Positions 46,216-55,338 are shown, numbered from the stretch's first letter. The stretch: 64,000 bases of DNA from Lichenicola cladoniae (GCF_013201075.1 NZ_CP053711.1:62001-126000), one strand, 5' to 3'. A program made the numbers and translations. The notes: generated by a model from the letters alone, not told the origin.

Positions 46216-46309
46216 GCTGTGCTGCTATGAGCGCTCATAAGGACTCCTTACGAGCGCAGACTCACAGTTGAGCTACCGCACCACAAGGCGGCACCCGGCG
46301 GAGGGATAC

Positions 46310-48239
46310 GGCATAAGCATACTTGTTTGAGTTGATCAGCAACTCGGTCAGCACCAGACCCAGGGTCACCGCGCGGTCGGTGGCGATCAGCACTGGCATC
46401 AGATCCAGGGCTAGGTGCTTCGCCCAGTCCTGGCCCATAAAGGAGAAGGTGTCCGCGCACAGCTCTTCGATGTAGCGGGCGCCGTCGACCACCTCAACAT
46501 GGTCACCGCGGTAGAGCCGGCGGTGGACCAGTGCCACGGCGGTCAGGCGCCGGCGGGCTTCTTCCAGGGCTTCCTGCAGCTCCACGTTGGTCGATGTGTT
46601 GGCCTGCAGACCCAAAAAAGTGAAGACCAGCAGAATGCTGTTCTGCACGCGATGATTGACCTCGCCGATCAGGAACGCCTTCTGTTGCAGGAGAAGATCC
46701 TTGTCCTGCAGGATCCTGGTCAGGTTGCCGTTGAGCTCGCGCAGGCGCCGGTTTCGCTGCACGTCAGCCAACGCAGATCGCAGCCGCGTAGCCGCCTCGA
46801 CCTCCGCGAGCGACCAGGCCCGAGCGCGTCCGCGGACGATCTCGGCGCAGGCCTCGAACGACGCCCGCGGCGTCAACGGTATGCAGGAATCGAGACTATG
46901 CTCCTTGTGCGGGTTGCCGGCCCACTCGACGGTTTCGATCTCTTCGGCCCGGAACCAGAGCAGCAGCCACGGCTCGTCGACCGACAGGGGCACCGACAGC
47001 ACACCGCTAACCAGTTTCTGGAACCTGGCGCCGGCCGGGTAGACGCGCGACAGGCTGTCGGTAGAAAACACCGGCACGACGGCGCGATCCGACAGCCATA
47101 CCGCGAGAGCCCCGATCTCATTATCGCTGGGGCAAATCCCGCTGGTGATCAGCTCGCGCCCGCGCAGCACCGCCACGCCATCGCCGCCCATCATCCGGCC
47201 GATCTCGTCCAGATGGTCGGACAAGGCATCGTACAGCGAGCCCTCCCGGGAGAGCAGGGCGACGATGTCATCCTCGAAACTGCGCAACCGGATGCGTTGG
47301 CGAAAGTTTTCCGCCTCGTCCTTCGCCTTGATTTGCCGTCTCAGGCTGGCTGCCAGCGACCGCCAGGCGGCGCTGACATGGTAGGTCAGCGATCGGGGCA
47401 TCTCATTGTGACAGGCGACCAGGCCCCATAGGATGCCATTGCGCACTATCGAGAACGAGGAGGAGGCCTGCACACCCATGTTCTGGAGATACATCAGGTG
47501 CATCGGCGAGACGCTGCGCAGGCTGCAGTCGCTCATGTCGAGCGGCTCGGATCCCGTCCGGCTCGGTCGCAGGGCGACCGGCTCGTAGAACGCGTCGGGA
47601 ATGACCCGCAGCACATTGCGGACATACAGCGCTCGCGCCTGCTGTGGAATGTCGGATGCGGGAAAGTGTTGGTTGAGGAACGAGTACAGATCCTTCCTCT
47701 TGTCCTCCGCCAGGACCTTGCCCGCGGCGTTGTCCAATAGCCGGTACACCATGACCCGATCAAACCTGGTCAGCCGCCGGAACTCGACGGCGGCCTGCTC
47801 GAAGACAGATGTCAGTGACGCAGCCCGCTCGAATGCGGCCGCTGCCACTGCTACCCAGTCGATCACGCGCGACGCCGACAGGCCATCGACGGACGCTGTC
47901 TCAAGTTCGACTATGATGTGGGTGCCGCCGCGATGGGCGGTGACGTCCAGCAGCTCGCCGGCCGACGTCTGCAGCTGTCCCATTGAACCCGCCCATACCA
48001 TACGGCATCGCCAGAGCGGCGATCTTCTCGCCGATTACGTCGCTGATGAGCACCTTGAGGGGCTGACCCTTCGATGCTGTCACACCAGGGCGATGCTCAA
48101 TGTCGCCTGCCACATGCTGCACACGCAGGTCCTCCGTAGCAGCTACCAGCATCATGCCGTGTGGTTGGATCGATCCTGGCGCGTGGATTAGCTCCCGGTC
48201 GCAGGAGGTCGGGTCAAGTGGTTCAAGCGTGACACTCAT
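46310..48239 (-). pseudogene. Bacteriophytochrome histidine kinase, N-terminal 3/4, frameshifted
   Basis: PAS domain from ATG 48239 with the biliverdin-binding Cys in SCDRELIHAPGSIQPHG. The frame breaks near 48000, then continues with the GAF domain (RFDRVMVYRLL, FPASDIPQQARALY, SPMHLMYLQNMGVQASSSF), the PHY domain (PRASFEACAEIVRG tongue) and a HisKA_2/HWE kinase (FLIGEVNHRVQNSILLV, then TELLINSNKYAY). At 46309 IS66-B cuts it; the rest is at 42804-43051. A red/far-red light sensor in origin. The frameshift, the insertion and a TAA all disable it. Confidence 0.88.
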
Positions 48240-48385
48240 CTTTTAGTACTCTTTCGCGCAGGGCGGAGTACAAGCAGGCTCTGAATCGCTTGTGCTCTGA
48301 GCCCGGCAAGCGGCGCTAGACGATAGCAGCGCTTTATTAGTATTCGAGAACAACGCTCACGCTGAGCATGAACTCGGCGATAAGT

Positions 48386-49063
48386 TCAATGGATCTTCTG
48401 AAAGGGAAGCGATGCAGTTGCTGAAATCAGATTTCTTGAGTCGTTGTTGTCACGTTCATTGACCCGGTTGCTCACCCGCCACCGACACAGAACGTCCTCT
48501 CTTGCGGGTCGCAATAACTCAAGCGGCCCTTTGTTAAGCCACACGTCCCAATCTTCAGGCTCAAGAACCACGGGCATGCGGTCATGGACCGCCGCCATCA
48601 AGGTATTGGCTGTCGTAGTTATGATGCTGAAGGAACTTACTTCGTAGCCGAAAGGATCCTGCCACAAGTCCCATAATCCAGCGACGGCTAGCAGCGCTCT
48701 GTCCTGTCGATCGAACGCAAAGGGTTGTTGTGCTCTGGTTGTCTGATCCCATTCGTAGAATGCATCCATCGGCACGATGCAGCGCCGCAGGGCCACGGCG
48801 AGCCTGAACATTCCCGACGTCTTAAGTCGCTCTACCGGTGCAGCCGTCGGTTGCTTGCCCCTGCCTTTCGACCAGCTGGGGATCAGGCCCCAGTGCATCA
48901 GCTGCAACTCACGACGACCGGTGACCATGTTGCGGCGCACAACCGAGACCTTCTGGCCCTGGCTAACGTTGAAGTTGGGGCCCGTGCCCAGGTCAGAGCT
49001 AGCCGTTGCGAAGACGGTCTGCAGAATATTCTGAGGTTGAGCGGAGACAAATCGGGATGTCAT
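48386..49063 (-). CDS. SRAP (YedK/HMCES-like) protein lacking Cys2
   Basis: 225 residues. Conserved parts: FNVSQGQKVSVVRRN, LMHWGLIPSWSKG, RRCIVPMDAFYEWDQ with the Glu, and AVHDRMPVVLEPEDW with the His. The family starts Met-Cys-Gly-Arg, and Cys2 is the residue that binds abasic sites. Here the start reads MTSRFVSAQ (ATG ACA TCC), with no Cys. No better start exists upstream. The protein may be inactive or serve another role. It is the second damaged SRAP in the window. Confidence 0.85.
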   Translation of the reverse strand: MTSRFVSAQPQNILQTVFATASSDLGTGPNFNVSQGQKVSVVRRNMVTGRRELQLMHWGLIPSWSKGRGKQPTAAPVERLKTSGMFRLAVALRRCIVPMDAFYEWDQTTRAQQPFAFDRQDRALLAVAGLWDLWQDPFGYEVSSFSIITTTANTLMAAVHDRMPVVLEPEDWDVWLNKGPLELLRPAREDVLCRWRVSNRVNERDNNDSRNLISATASLPFQKIH

Positions 49064-49091
49064 AACGAAACTGTGATGCAAAACTTGAGAT

Positions 49092-49340
49092 ATGTCGAGC
49101 GGCCACAGCGGGACGCGGGGGAAATGGCGCTGCGTTACCCACGCGGCAGTGGAGCTTTGCCGCAGTCTTGGGATCATTACCACGGCCGAGGGCATCAAGA
49201 CGCCGGAGCAGCTGGCAGAGATCGTCAGGCTGGGCTGTAACGAGCGGCGAGGCTACTTGTTGGCGCGACCCCGGTCAGTGGCTGATATCCCTCCCTTGGT
49301 TGAGAGCTGTCCAGCGCCACAACTGGACGGCCAGCCCTAG
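49092..49340 (+). pseudogene. EAL-domain C-terminal fragment
   Basis: About 65 codons resembling the end of a c-di-GMP phosphodiesterase domain: AAVELCRSLGIITTAEGIKT, then PEQLAEIVRLGCNERRGYLL and ARPRSVADIPPLV. The TAEGIET-type motif is TAEGIKT here. The upstream catalytic EAL, DDFG and KxD motifs are absent. Not the same sequence as the EAL domain at 25.5-26.1 kb. Confidence 0.75.
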
Positions 49341-49378
49341 CTTCATCGGCGGCAAGGAACTGCATCGACCTGAAGAGA

Positions 49379-49398
49379 AACGGGCCAGGAGGCCCGTT
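49379..49398 (+). terminator. Perfect hairpin, possible terminator
   Basis: Eight-bp stem AACGGGCC/GGCCCGTT with an AGGA loop, 39 bp after the EAL fragment. No T-run follows, so it may be a factor-dependent end or only a structural relic. Confidence 0.35.
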
Positions 49399-49560
49399 GA
49401 ATGAGAGGGGGTCTATTCGGAGACGTTGGTAAACCGGTAGCTCGCCCGCCGGCTAGGTTCTAGAACCGCTGCGCTTGTCATTAGATTTCTGGTTATACCT
49501 AGCCCATCATATAAATTGACCTTGCGTCATGCCCAACCTTGTCGTGCCCTGGAGTAGATC

Positions 49561-49725
49561 ATGCCGACCAATCGCAGAGGCTACCTACTTCCGACCGTGG
49601 TGGGTGCCTTCGTTGCGGCGGCTGCAGTTGGCATTCTTTTGAGCTATGTCACGCCGCATCAGCACCATTCCCTTGTTGATGGATCAACAGCTGCTACCGA
49701 GGCCGTAGGCCGCCCAGGGCAATAG
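49561..49725 (+). CDS. Small single-span membrane protein (54 aa)
   Basis: The ATG at 49561 follows a GGAG at good spacing. The product MPTNRRGYLLPTVVGAFVAA, then AAVGILLSYVTPHQHHSLVD, has a positively charged N-terminus and one ~20-residue hydrophobic helix, followed by a His-rich turn. It looks like a small inner-membrane protein or an uncleaved signal anchor. Not recognised. Confidence 0.5.
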   Translation: MPTNRRGYLLPTVVGAFVAAAAVGILLSYVTPHQHHSLVDGSTAATEAVGRPGQ

Positions 49726-49980
49726 CTTCCGCCTTCGTTGGCACAGTCGTTAGCGATAGATGCTGACAGACCAATCCGTTGATAAAGCGAACCCTTAACC
49801 CGCCCACAGAATCGAATGGCAGAAGCATACAGGTCTATATTATTTTGAAGTCAGTGATCTGGTAGTAGCCCCCACACGGTGGAGGCTACCCACCAGACAC
49901 GGTATATTTAAAGCTTAGATGCCAGACGTTCGGGTCTTATCGATATTGGCCGTTGCAGATCCCGTACGGGTTGTCGGCCC

Positions 49981-50154
49981 ATCAATTTCAACCTCCTCGC
50001 GACGCAAAGTGTCCTTGATCGTTTGTCGCTCACGCCGGACAAGCATGCACCGGTGTTCGAGAAGGCCGACGATGGACTGGTGGATCTCCATCCGTGGTGC
50101 ATGGGGTTTATCCTCGCGATGCAGCTGCGGCTCAAGGAGTGGCAGCCGCTCCTG
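49981..50154 (+). pseudogene. UPF0149/YecA-family protein, first visible fragment
   Basis: SVLDRLSLTPDKHAPVFEKA, then DDGLVDLHPWCMGFILAMQL and RLKEWQPLL match the middle of UPF0149 proteins. The N-terminal third is missing or scrambled before 49981. The frame is cut at 50154 by an IS3. Joining to 51425 after deleting the IS and one CCTG restores QPLLDLDRIDHALLLPILLY. Confidence 0.75.
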
Positions 50155-50219
50155 TGAGGTGGTCCCCGATTTCCGGACAGTAGGTTAAGCTTGGTTTGCC
50201 TTTGAGAAGGACGAACCTG

Positions 50220-50510
50220 ATGACGGGCAAGCCGAAGAGATATGCGGCGGATTTCAAGGCCAAGGTTGCTCTTGAGGCGTTGCGTGGCGAGCTGACCACG
50301 GCACAACTGGCGACGAAGCATGGCGTGCACCAAACGATGATCAGTGAATGGAAGCGCCAGGCGGTAGAGGGTCTGGCCGGGGTGTTTTCCGACAAGTCTG
50401 CAGCCCAGGAAACGGCCAGGGCGTCGGAAGCGGACGTAGAGAAGCTGCACGCGAAGATTGGCCAGCTTCTGGTGGAACGGGATTTTTTGGCGAAGGCCTC
50501 CGGTCGATGA
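50220..50510 (+). CDS. IS3-family OrfA
   Basis: 96 residues from ATG 50220 (MTGKPKRYAADFKAKVALEA). HTH LTTAQLATKHGVHQTMISEW and a coiled coil (ASEADVEKLHAKIGQLLVER). Overlaps orfB by ATGA at 50507-50510. A TTTTTTGGCG run near 50485 is a possible slip site. Confidence 0.9.
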   Translation: MTGKPKRYAADFKAKVALEALRGELTTAQLATKHGVHQTMISEWKRQAVEGLAGVFSDKSAAQETARASEADVEKLHAKIGQLLVERDFLAKASGR

Positions 50511-51381
50511 GCGTCGAGCGGAGGCGGCAGATGATCGAGCCCGGGCATCCGAACCTTTCGGTGGTGCGCCAGTGCGCGCTGATATCGATCAACCGCTCCG
50601 GGTGGTATTACCAGCCGAGCGGGGAGACGCTGCTGAACCTGGAGCTGATGCGGTTGATCGACTTGCAGTTCCTGGAGACGCCCTGGTATGGATCGCGCCA
50701 GATGGCCCGGCACCTCTGCCGGGAGGGCTATGTCGTCGGTCGCAAGCGGATCCGGCGGCTGATGGCACGAATGGGACTGGCGCCGATCTACCAGCGGCCG
50801 CGGACGACGGTTCCGCATCCTGAGCACCAGATCCACCCCTATCTGCTGCGAAACCTGGTGATTGATCGTCCAAACCAGGTCTGGTGTGCCGACATCACGT
50901 ATATTCCGATGCGGCGTGGTTTTCTGTATCTGGTCGCCGTGATGGACTGGGCCACGCGCAAGGTTTTGTCCTGGCGGGTCTCCAATACGATGGACATGGA
51001 ATTCTGCATCGCGGCGCTGGAAGATGCCCTGGCGCAGTTCGGGCGGCCGGAGATTTTCAACACGGACCAGGGCAGCCAATTCACCTCGCCGCAGTTCACC
51101 GGCGTGCTGCGACAGGCGGGCGTGCAGGTCTCCATGGATGGGCGGGGACGTTGGATGGATAACGTATTTATCGAGCGCCTCTGGCGCAGCTTGAATATGA
51201 ATGCGTGTATCTGAACGCGTTTGAGACCGGTTCGGAACTGCGCGCTGGCCTCGCAGGCTGGATCGACTACTACAACGCCAAGCGTCCCCACTCGACCCTG
51301 GCCAATCATACACCGGACGAGGCGTATTGGGCTTCCGGCATGGAAAATTGGCGGCCTGACGACAACCAGAACCAAGCTTAA
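50507..51381 (+). pseudogene. IS3-family OrfB with a 1-nt deletion after the catalytic Glu
   Basis: MSVERRRQMIEPGHPNLSVV, HTH_21 (YGSRQMARHLCREGYVVG), Asp in VWCADITYIP, Asp in FNTDQGSQFTS and Glu in NVFIERLWRSL are present. At about 51194 TTGAATATG stands for TTGAAATATG. The frame is lost (stop at 51212), while the next frame reads ECVYLNAFETGSELRAGLAG and WIDYYNAKRPHSTL to 51381. The shortened protein keeps the DDE triad but lacks the last 58 residues. Confidence 0.88.
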
Positions 51382-51420
51382 CCGAGCCGTCAAATCGTCC
51401 GATGGTATGGGACCACCTCA

Positions 51421-51634
51421 CCTGGATCTGGACAGGATCGACCATGCGCTGCTGCTGCCGATCCTGCTCTACTGCACGGACCCGCTCGGAAATCCTTTGC
51501 TCGGGCCGCCGCGCGAAGGTCCCGCGACCGACGAATTCATCAGCAATGCCTACCACAACATCCCGCTCGTGATCCCGGCCATCAGAGAGTTCTGGATGCC
51601 GAAGCGACTCAAAGAAGGGCGCCGTCAACGCTGA
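51421..51634 (+). pseudogene. UPF0149/YecA-family protein, C-terminal fragment
   Basis: DLDRIDHALLLPILLYCTDP, LGNPLLGPPREGPATDEFIS and NAYHNIPLVIPAIREFWMPK end the gene at 51634. It continues the frame of 49981-50154 across the IS3. UPF0149 proteins, some with a C-terminal SEC-C motif (none here), are of unknown function. Confidence 0.75.
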
Positions 51635-51654
51635 ACCTGAGCGGTCAGCTCGCA

Positions 51655-51818
51655 CCGGTTACCGACATTCTCTCAAAAGCCTCGGCCTGGTTTGCACGAG
51701 AGACCGGCGCGGTGCCGTCGAGCTCTTCCGGTTCAGGAGCGCGAACCAGGCCTGTTTCCCGATTGCCACCATGGCGCGCGTCCTCGGAGTGTCCAAGGCG
51801 GGCTACCATGCTTGGATC
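51655..51818 (+). pseudogene. IS3-family OrfA tail and OrfB head
   Basis: DILSKASAWFARETGAVPSS is the usual OrfA C-terminus. An overlapping frame gives CFPIATMARVLGVSKAGYHA, the OrfB N-terminus. The sequence stops at the IS21-D target duplication TGGATC (51813-51818). Confidence 0.75.
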
Positions 51819-52022
51819 TGCGTGTTCCGGCTGATCCTGATCACTGATTCCGTTTGATGGTGATCATTGAATCCGTTCGATCTCGATCATGCATTCCGTT
51901 TGATGGCGATCATCGGTTCCGGTGATCCTGATCATGCTGGAGATGACGATGCCGGTCGGCTGCCGCTGACAGTCTTCAACCGAGGGTAGTGTCGACCTGT
52001 TGCCGGGGAGCAAGGGGTCGGG

Positions 52023-53555
52023 ATGCCAGGCGAGAGAGTGTCGATGCGCAAGATACGCGAGCTTCTGCGGCTGCGGTTGGAACAGCGGCTGCCGCAGCGA
52101 ACGATCGGACTGAGCCTGCGGCTGGGCCAGGGAACGATCAGTGATTACCTGGGCCGGGCCCATCGTGCTGGCCTGGATTGGCCATTACCGGATGACATGG
52201 ACGACACGCAGCTTGAGGCGCTGCTGTTTCCGCCACTGCCGGATGTGCCGCTGGATCAGCGGCCGGTGCCAGACTGGGCGGCGGTTCACCGCGATTTGCG
52301 CCGGCCAAACATGACGCTGGCCCTGTTATGGGAAGAATACCGCGCAGGATCGGCTCACGCGTTTGGCTACTCGTGGTTTTGTGATCTCTATCGCGCGTGG
52401 GCCGGACGGTTGAAACCGACGCTGCGCCAGGTGCACACGGCCGGCGAAAAGCTGTTCGTCGACTTCGCCGGTCAGAGCATGTCCGTCATCGACGGGGCAA
52501 GCGGGGAGAAGCATCAGGCCGAAATCTTCGTGGCTGTGCTGGGGGCGTCGAGTTTTGTCTACGTGGAGGCGACCTGGAGCCAGACGCTGCCGGACTGGAT
52601 TTCGGCTCATGTCAACGCTCTGGCCTTCTTTGGCGGCGTGCCGCACCAGATCGTCAGCGACAATCTCAAGGCCGGCGTCACCAGGGCCTGTTTCTTTGAG
52701 CCGACGATCAATCGCACCTACGCCGAGATGGCGGCGCATTATCGCAGTGCGGTCATTCCGGCCCGGCCCTACAAGCCGCGCGACAAGGCCAAGGTCGAAG
52801 TCGGCGTGCAGGTGGTCCAGCGCTGGGTTCTGGCCCAGCTCCGTAACCGGCAGTTCTTCTCGCTGGCCGATCTCAACTTGGCGATCCGTGAGCTGGTCGA
52901 GCAGATCAACGACCGGCCGATGCGCGGCTGGGGCACGACGCGCCGTGCCCTGTATGAACAGCTCGATCGTCCGGCCCTGCTGGCGTTGCCAGAAGTGCCT
53001 TACGAGTATGCGGACTGGCGGTACTGCCGGGTTAATCTCGATTATCACATCGAGATCGCCCGGCATTTCTATTCGGTGCCGTTCCGGCTGGTCCGTCAGC
53101 CTGTGGAGGCACGCATCACAACCAGGACGGTGGAGATTTTCCACCGCGGCAGCCTCGTGGCCACGCATCTTCGCAGCGTGCGCCAGCATCAGCCAAGCAC
53201 GGTGAGCGACCACATGCCGAGCACGCACCGGCGCTACCGCGACTGGACCCATGAGCGGATCACACGCGAGGCGATGGCAACCGGCGACGATACCGCGGCT
53301 CTGATCGAGATCGTGCTGCGCTCGCGGCCACATCCCGAACAGGGTTTGCGCTCCTGCATCGGTATCCTCGGCCTGCGTGGCCGTTACGGCCCGGAACGGG
53401 TGGACGCTGCCTGTGCCAAGGCCCTGGCACTCGGCACCCGCTCCTACGGCTCTGTCGCCGCGATCCTGAAGAATGCCCAGGAGAAAAAGTCCGCCATCAC
53501 TGACCAGCCCAGCCTGATGCACGAGAACATTCGCGGTCCTGGCTACTATCATTGA
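52023..53555 (+). CDS. istA: IS21-D transposase IstA
   Basis: 510 residues. HTH (LPQRTIGLSLRLGQGTISDY), rve core with Asp in LFVDFAGQS, Asp in IVSDNLKAG and Glu in DKAKVEVGVQ, and a C-terminal region ending RGPGYYH. Full length. Closely parallels the IstA at 18665 and ends with the same GYYH, so elements C and D are sister lineages. Confidence 0.93.
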   Translation: MPGERVSMRKIRELLRLRLEQRLPQRTIGLSLRLGQGTISDYLGRAHRAGLDWPLPDDMDDTQLEALLFPPLPDVPLDQRPVPDWAAVHRDLRRPNMTLALLWEEYRAGSAHAFGYSWFCDLYRAWAGRLKPTLRQVHTAGEKLFVDFAGQSMSVIDGASGEKHQAEIFVAVLGASSFVYVEATWSQTLPDWISAHVNALAFFGGVPHQIVSDNLKAGVTRACFFEPTINRTYAEMAAHYRSAVIPARPYKPRDKAKVEVGVQVVQRWVLAQLRNRQFFSLADLNLAIRELVEQINDRPMRGWGTTRRALYEQLDRPALLALPEVPYEYADWRYCRVNLDYHIEIARHFYSVPFRLVRQPVEARITTRTVEIFHRGSLVATHLRSVRQHQPSTVSDHMPSTHRRYRDWTHERITREAMATGDDTAALIEIVLRSRPHPEQGLRSCIGILGLRGRYGPERVDAACAKALALGTRSYGSVAAILKNAQEKKSAITDQPSLMHENIRGPGYYH

Positions 53556-53566
53556 AAGGAAAGACA

Positions 53567-54334
53567 ATGCTGATCCATCCCATGGTGGACCGTCTGCGCG
53601 ATCTTGGCCTGGCCGCGATGGCCGACGCATTCATCGAAATGAGCCGCCAAAGTGCGGCCGATGATCTGTCGCGCGAAGACTGGCTCGGCCTGCTGGTCGA
53701 TCGCGAGGTGACCGCGCGAGACAACAAGCGGCTCGGCCGGCGGCTCAGCCATGCCCGGTTGCGCCAGAATGCGGTGGTCGAGGACACTGATCTGCGCACG
53801 CCCCGCGGGCTCGATCGTGGCCTGTTCCAGAGCCTGGCGGCCTGCGGTTGGATCCGCGACAGCCAGCATCTGCTGATCGTCGGCCCGACCGGCGTGGGTA
53901 AATCCTGGCTGGCCTGTGCGCTGGGACACAAAGCCTGCCGGGAAGGTTACGCTGTGCTCTACCGCCGTGCGCCGCGGCTGTTTGCCGACATCGCCACGGC
54001 GCGTGGCGAAGGGCGCCTGCCGCGCCTGATGCGGACAATCGAGCGCACACGCCTGCTCATCATCGACGATTGGGGCCCGGAGCCGCTGTCGGCTGAACAG
54101 CGTCGCGACCTGATGGAGATCGTCGATGACCGCGATGGGAAAGGCTCGTTGCTGATCACCAGCCAGGTCCCAACGAGCCGCTGGCACGAGATCATTGGCG
54201 ATCCCACTCTGGGCGATGCAATTCTCGACCGCATCATTCACCGGTCCCATCGCATCGAGCTGAAAGGCGAAAGTCTGCGCAAGCGCCAGGTCCTGAACAC
54301 GGCAGAAGGCTTGACGAGCGCCAAGGAGAAGTGA
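53567..54334 (+). CDS. istB: IS21-D ATP-binding helper IstB
   Basis: 255 residues from ATG 53567, preceded by GAAAGGA. Walker A GPTGVGKSWLACALG and Walker B LLIIDDWGPEPLS are intact, followed by SQVPTSRWHEIIGDP. The frame could start at a TTG 15 nt earlier, but the ATG aligns with IS21-C. This intact IstB could in principle complement the broken IstB of IS21-C. Confidence 0.93.
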   Translation: MLIHPMVDRLRDLGLAAMADAFIEMSRQSAADDLSREDWLGLLVDREVTARDNKRLGRRLSHARLRQNAVVEDTDLRTPRGLDRGLFQSLAACGWIRDSQHLLIVGPTGVGKSWLACALGHKACREGYAVLYRRAPRLFADIATARGEGRLPRLMRTIERTRLLIIDDWGPEPLSAEQRRDLMEIVDDRDGKGSLLITSQVPTSRWHEIIGDPTLGDAILDRIIHRSHRIELKGESLRKRQVLNTAEGLTSAKEK

Positions 54335-54484
54335 GACCTGTTCAACCGTCAGTGGTAGCTCACCGGCACCACGTCATGCTGTCCGCCATGCCCTCCCCAG
54401 GCAGGGTGAACACCGTGATCCGGATCACCATGAACGGTGATCACGATCAGCTGGAATGGCTGATCAGCATCAACGGAATACGCA

Positions 54485-55234
54485 TGGATCCACCGGCCGC
54501 CATCGGCTCACGCCATTGCCGACGAGGCGTTGCTGAAACGGGTTCGGACCGCGCACGTGACGTCGCGTCAGACGTATGGAGCGCCTCGCGTCCATGCCGA
54601 CCTGCAGGCCGGAGGCGAGCGACATGGCCGCAAGCGGATTGCGCGGCTGATGCGTCTCGCCGGGCTGGTGGGTGCCAGCCATCGGCATGGTGGCCCAACG
54701 ACGACGCGGCGTGACAAGGACGCCCGGCCAGCACCGGACCTGGTCGACCGCAACTTCACCGCGTCTGGGCCGAACCGGCTCTGGGTCGCCGACATCACCT
54801 ATGTGCCGACCGCGGCCGGGTTCCTGTATTTGGCCGTGGTGCTGGACGCGTGGAGCCGCAAGATTTTCGGCTGGTCGATGGCCAACCATCTGCGGGCCGA
54901 GTTGGTGCTCGATGCGATGGAGGCTGCAGTGGGCCAGCGTCAGCCGAAGGACGTCATTCACTACAGCGACCAGGGCAGCCAATATACGTCCCTGGCGTTC
55001 GGCAAGCGCTGCGGCGAGGCGGGCATACGTCCATCGATGAGATCAGTGGGTGACGCCTACGATAACGCCATGGCCGGGAGCTTCTTCTCGACGCTAGAGG
55101 CCGAGCTGCTGAGTCGTAGGCGCTTCGTATCCCAGGCCGAGGCCCGTATGGCCTGCTTCAGCTACATTGAAGGCTGGTACAACCCTGCCAGGCTGCACTC
55201 GGCCCTGGGATACCGCTCGCCCATGGCATACTAA
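54485..55234 (+). pseudogene. IS3-family OrfB main part with Glu-to-Gly change
   Basis: LLKRVRTAHVTSRQTYGAPR, then VHADLQAGGERHGRKRIARL, Asp in [10 protein letters not shown] and Asp in VIHYSDQGSQYTS. The Glu region reads DAYDNAMAGSFFSTLEAELL, where the family has Cys-Glu-Ser: the catalytic Glu is Gly. C-terminus [20 protein letters not shown] is complete. Inactive both by this change and by the IS21-D insertion. Confidence 0.88.
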
Positions 55235-55338
55235 GCCAGCATGCAAACGGCAGAAGCCGACACGTAGCTCCCCAGTCCACAAACCGTCCACAAAATCGGG
55301 GCAACCTCAATGTGCGGCGCGAGAACTCGTGCTAGTGG

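Larger units (their letters stand above)
43052..46309 (-). mobile_element. IS66-family element B with a pRiA4b ORF-3 passenger
   Basis: 3258 bp. Inverted ends GTATCCATCCGGCGGGAGCC at 43052 and GTATCCCTCCGCCGGGTGCC on the complement from 46309, flanked by a perfect 8-bp duplication GGCATAAG (43044-43051, 46310-46317). Contains tnpA, tnpB, tnpC and, between tnpC and the left end, a pRiA4b ORF-3-type gene. All four genes are intact. It splits the bacteriophytochrome gene. Confidence 0.93.
50155..51420 (+). mobile_element. IS3-family element in the UPF0149 gene
   Basis: 1266 bp. Inverted ends TGAGGTGGTCCC at 50155-50166 and 51409-51420, with a shared sub-terminal GGTTAAGCTTGG. Flanked by a 4-bp duplication CCTG (50151-50154, 51421-51424). 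orfA is intact; orfB has a late frameshift. Confidence 0.92.
51819..54484 (+). mobile_element. IS21-family element D inside an IS3
   Basis: 2666 bp. Inverted ends TGCGTGTTCCGGCTGATCC at 51819 and TGCGTATTCCGTTGATGC on the complement from 54484, with a 6-bp duplication TGGATC (51813-51818, 54485-54490). About 110 bp of sub-terminal sequence at the left holds repeated TGATTCCGTTTGAT/GATCAT-type motifs, the probable IstA-binding sites. istA and istB are both intact. Confidence 0.92.
51655..55236 (+). mobile_element. Older IS3-family element, split by IS21-D
   Basis: Left part 51655-51818 (OrfA tail and OrfB head), right part 54485-55234 (rest of OrfB). Excising IS21-D with one copy of TGGATC rejoins AGYHAWI-HRPPSAHAIADEAL in frame. 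The left end of this IS3 is already missing next to the UPF0149 stop; the right end was not fixed. Confidence 0.75.

Noticed and set aside
50132-51655. 507-codon minus-strand frame across the IS3 in the UPF0149 gene
   Set aside because: Antisense to orfA/orfB and the UPF0149 fragments; no motif.
51855-51960. Short repeated TGATTCCG/GATCAT motifs that could suggest a CRISPR-like array or iterons
   Set aside because: They lie inside the IS21-D terminus with the inverted counterpart at the other end, so they are transposase-binding repeats.
52326-53630. 434-codon minus-strand frame in IS21-D
   Set aside because: Antisense shadow of istA, whose motifs are unambiguous.
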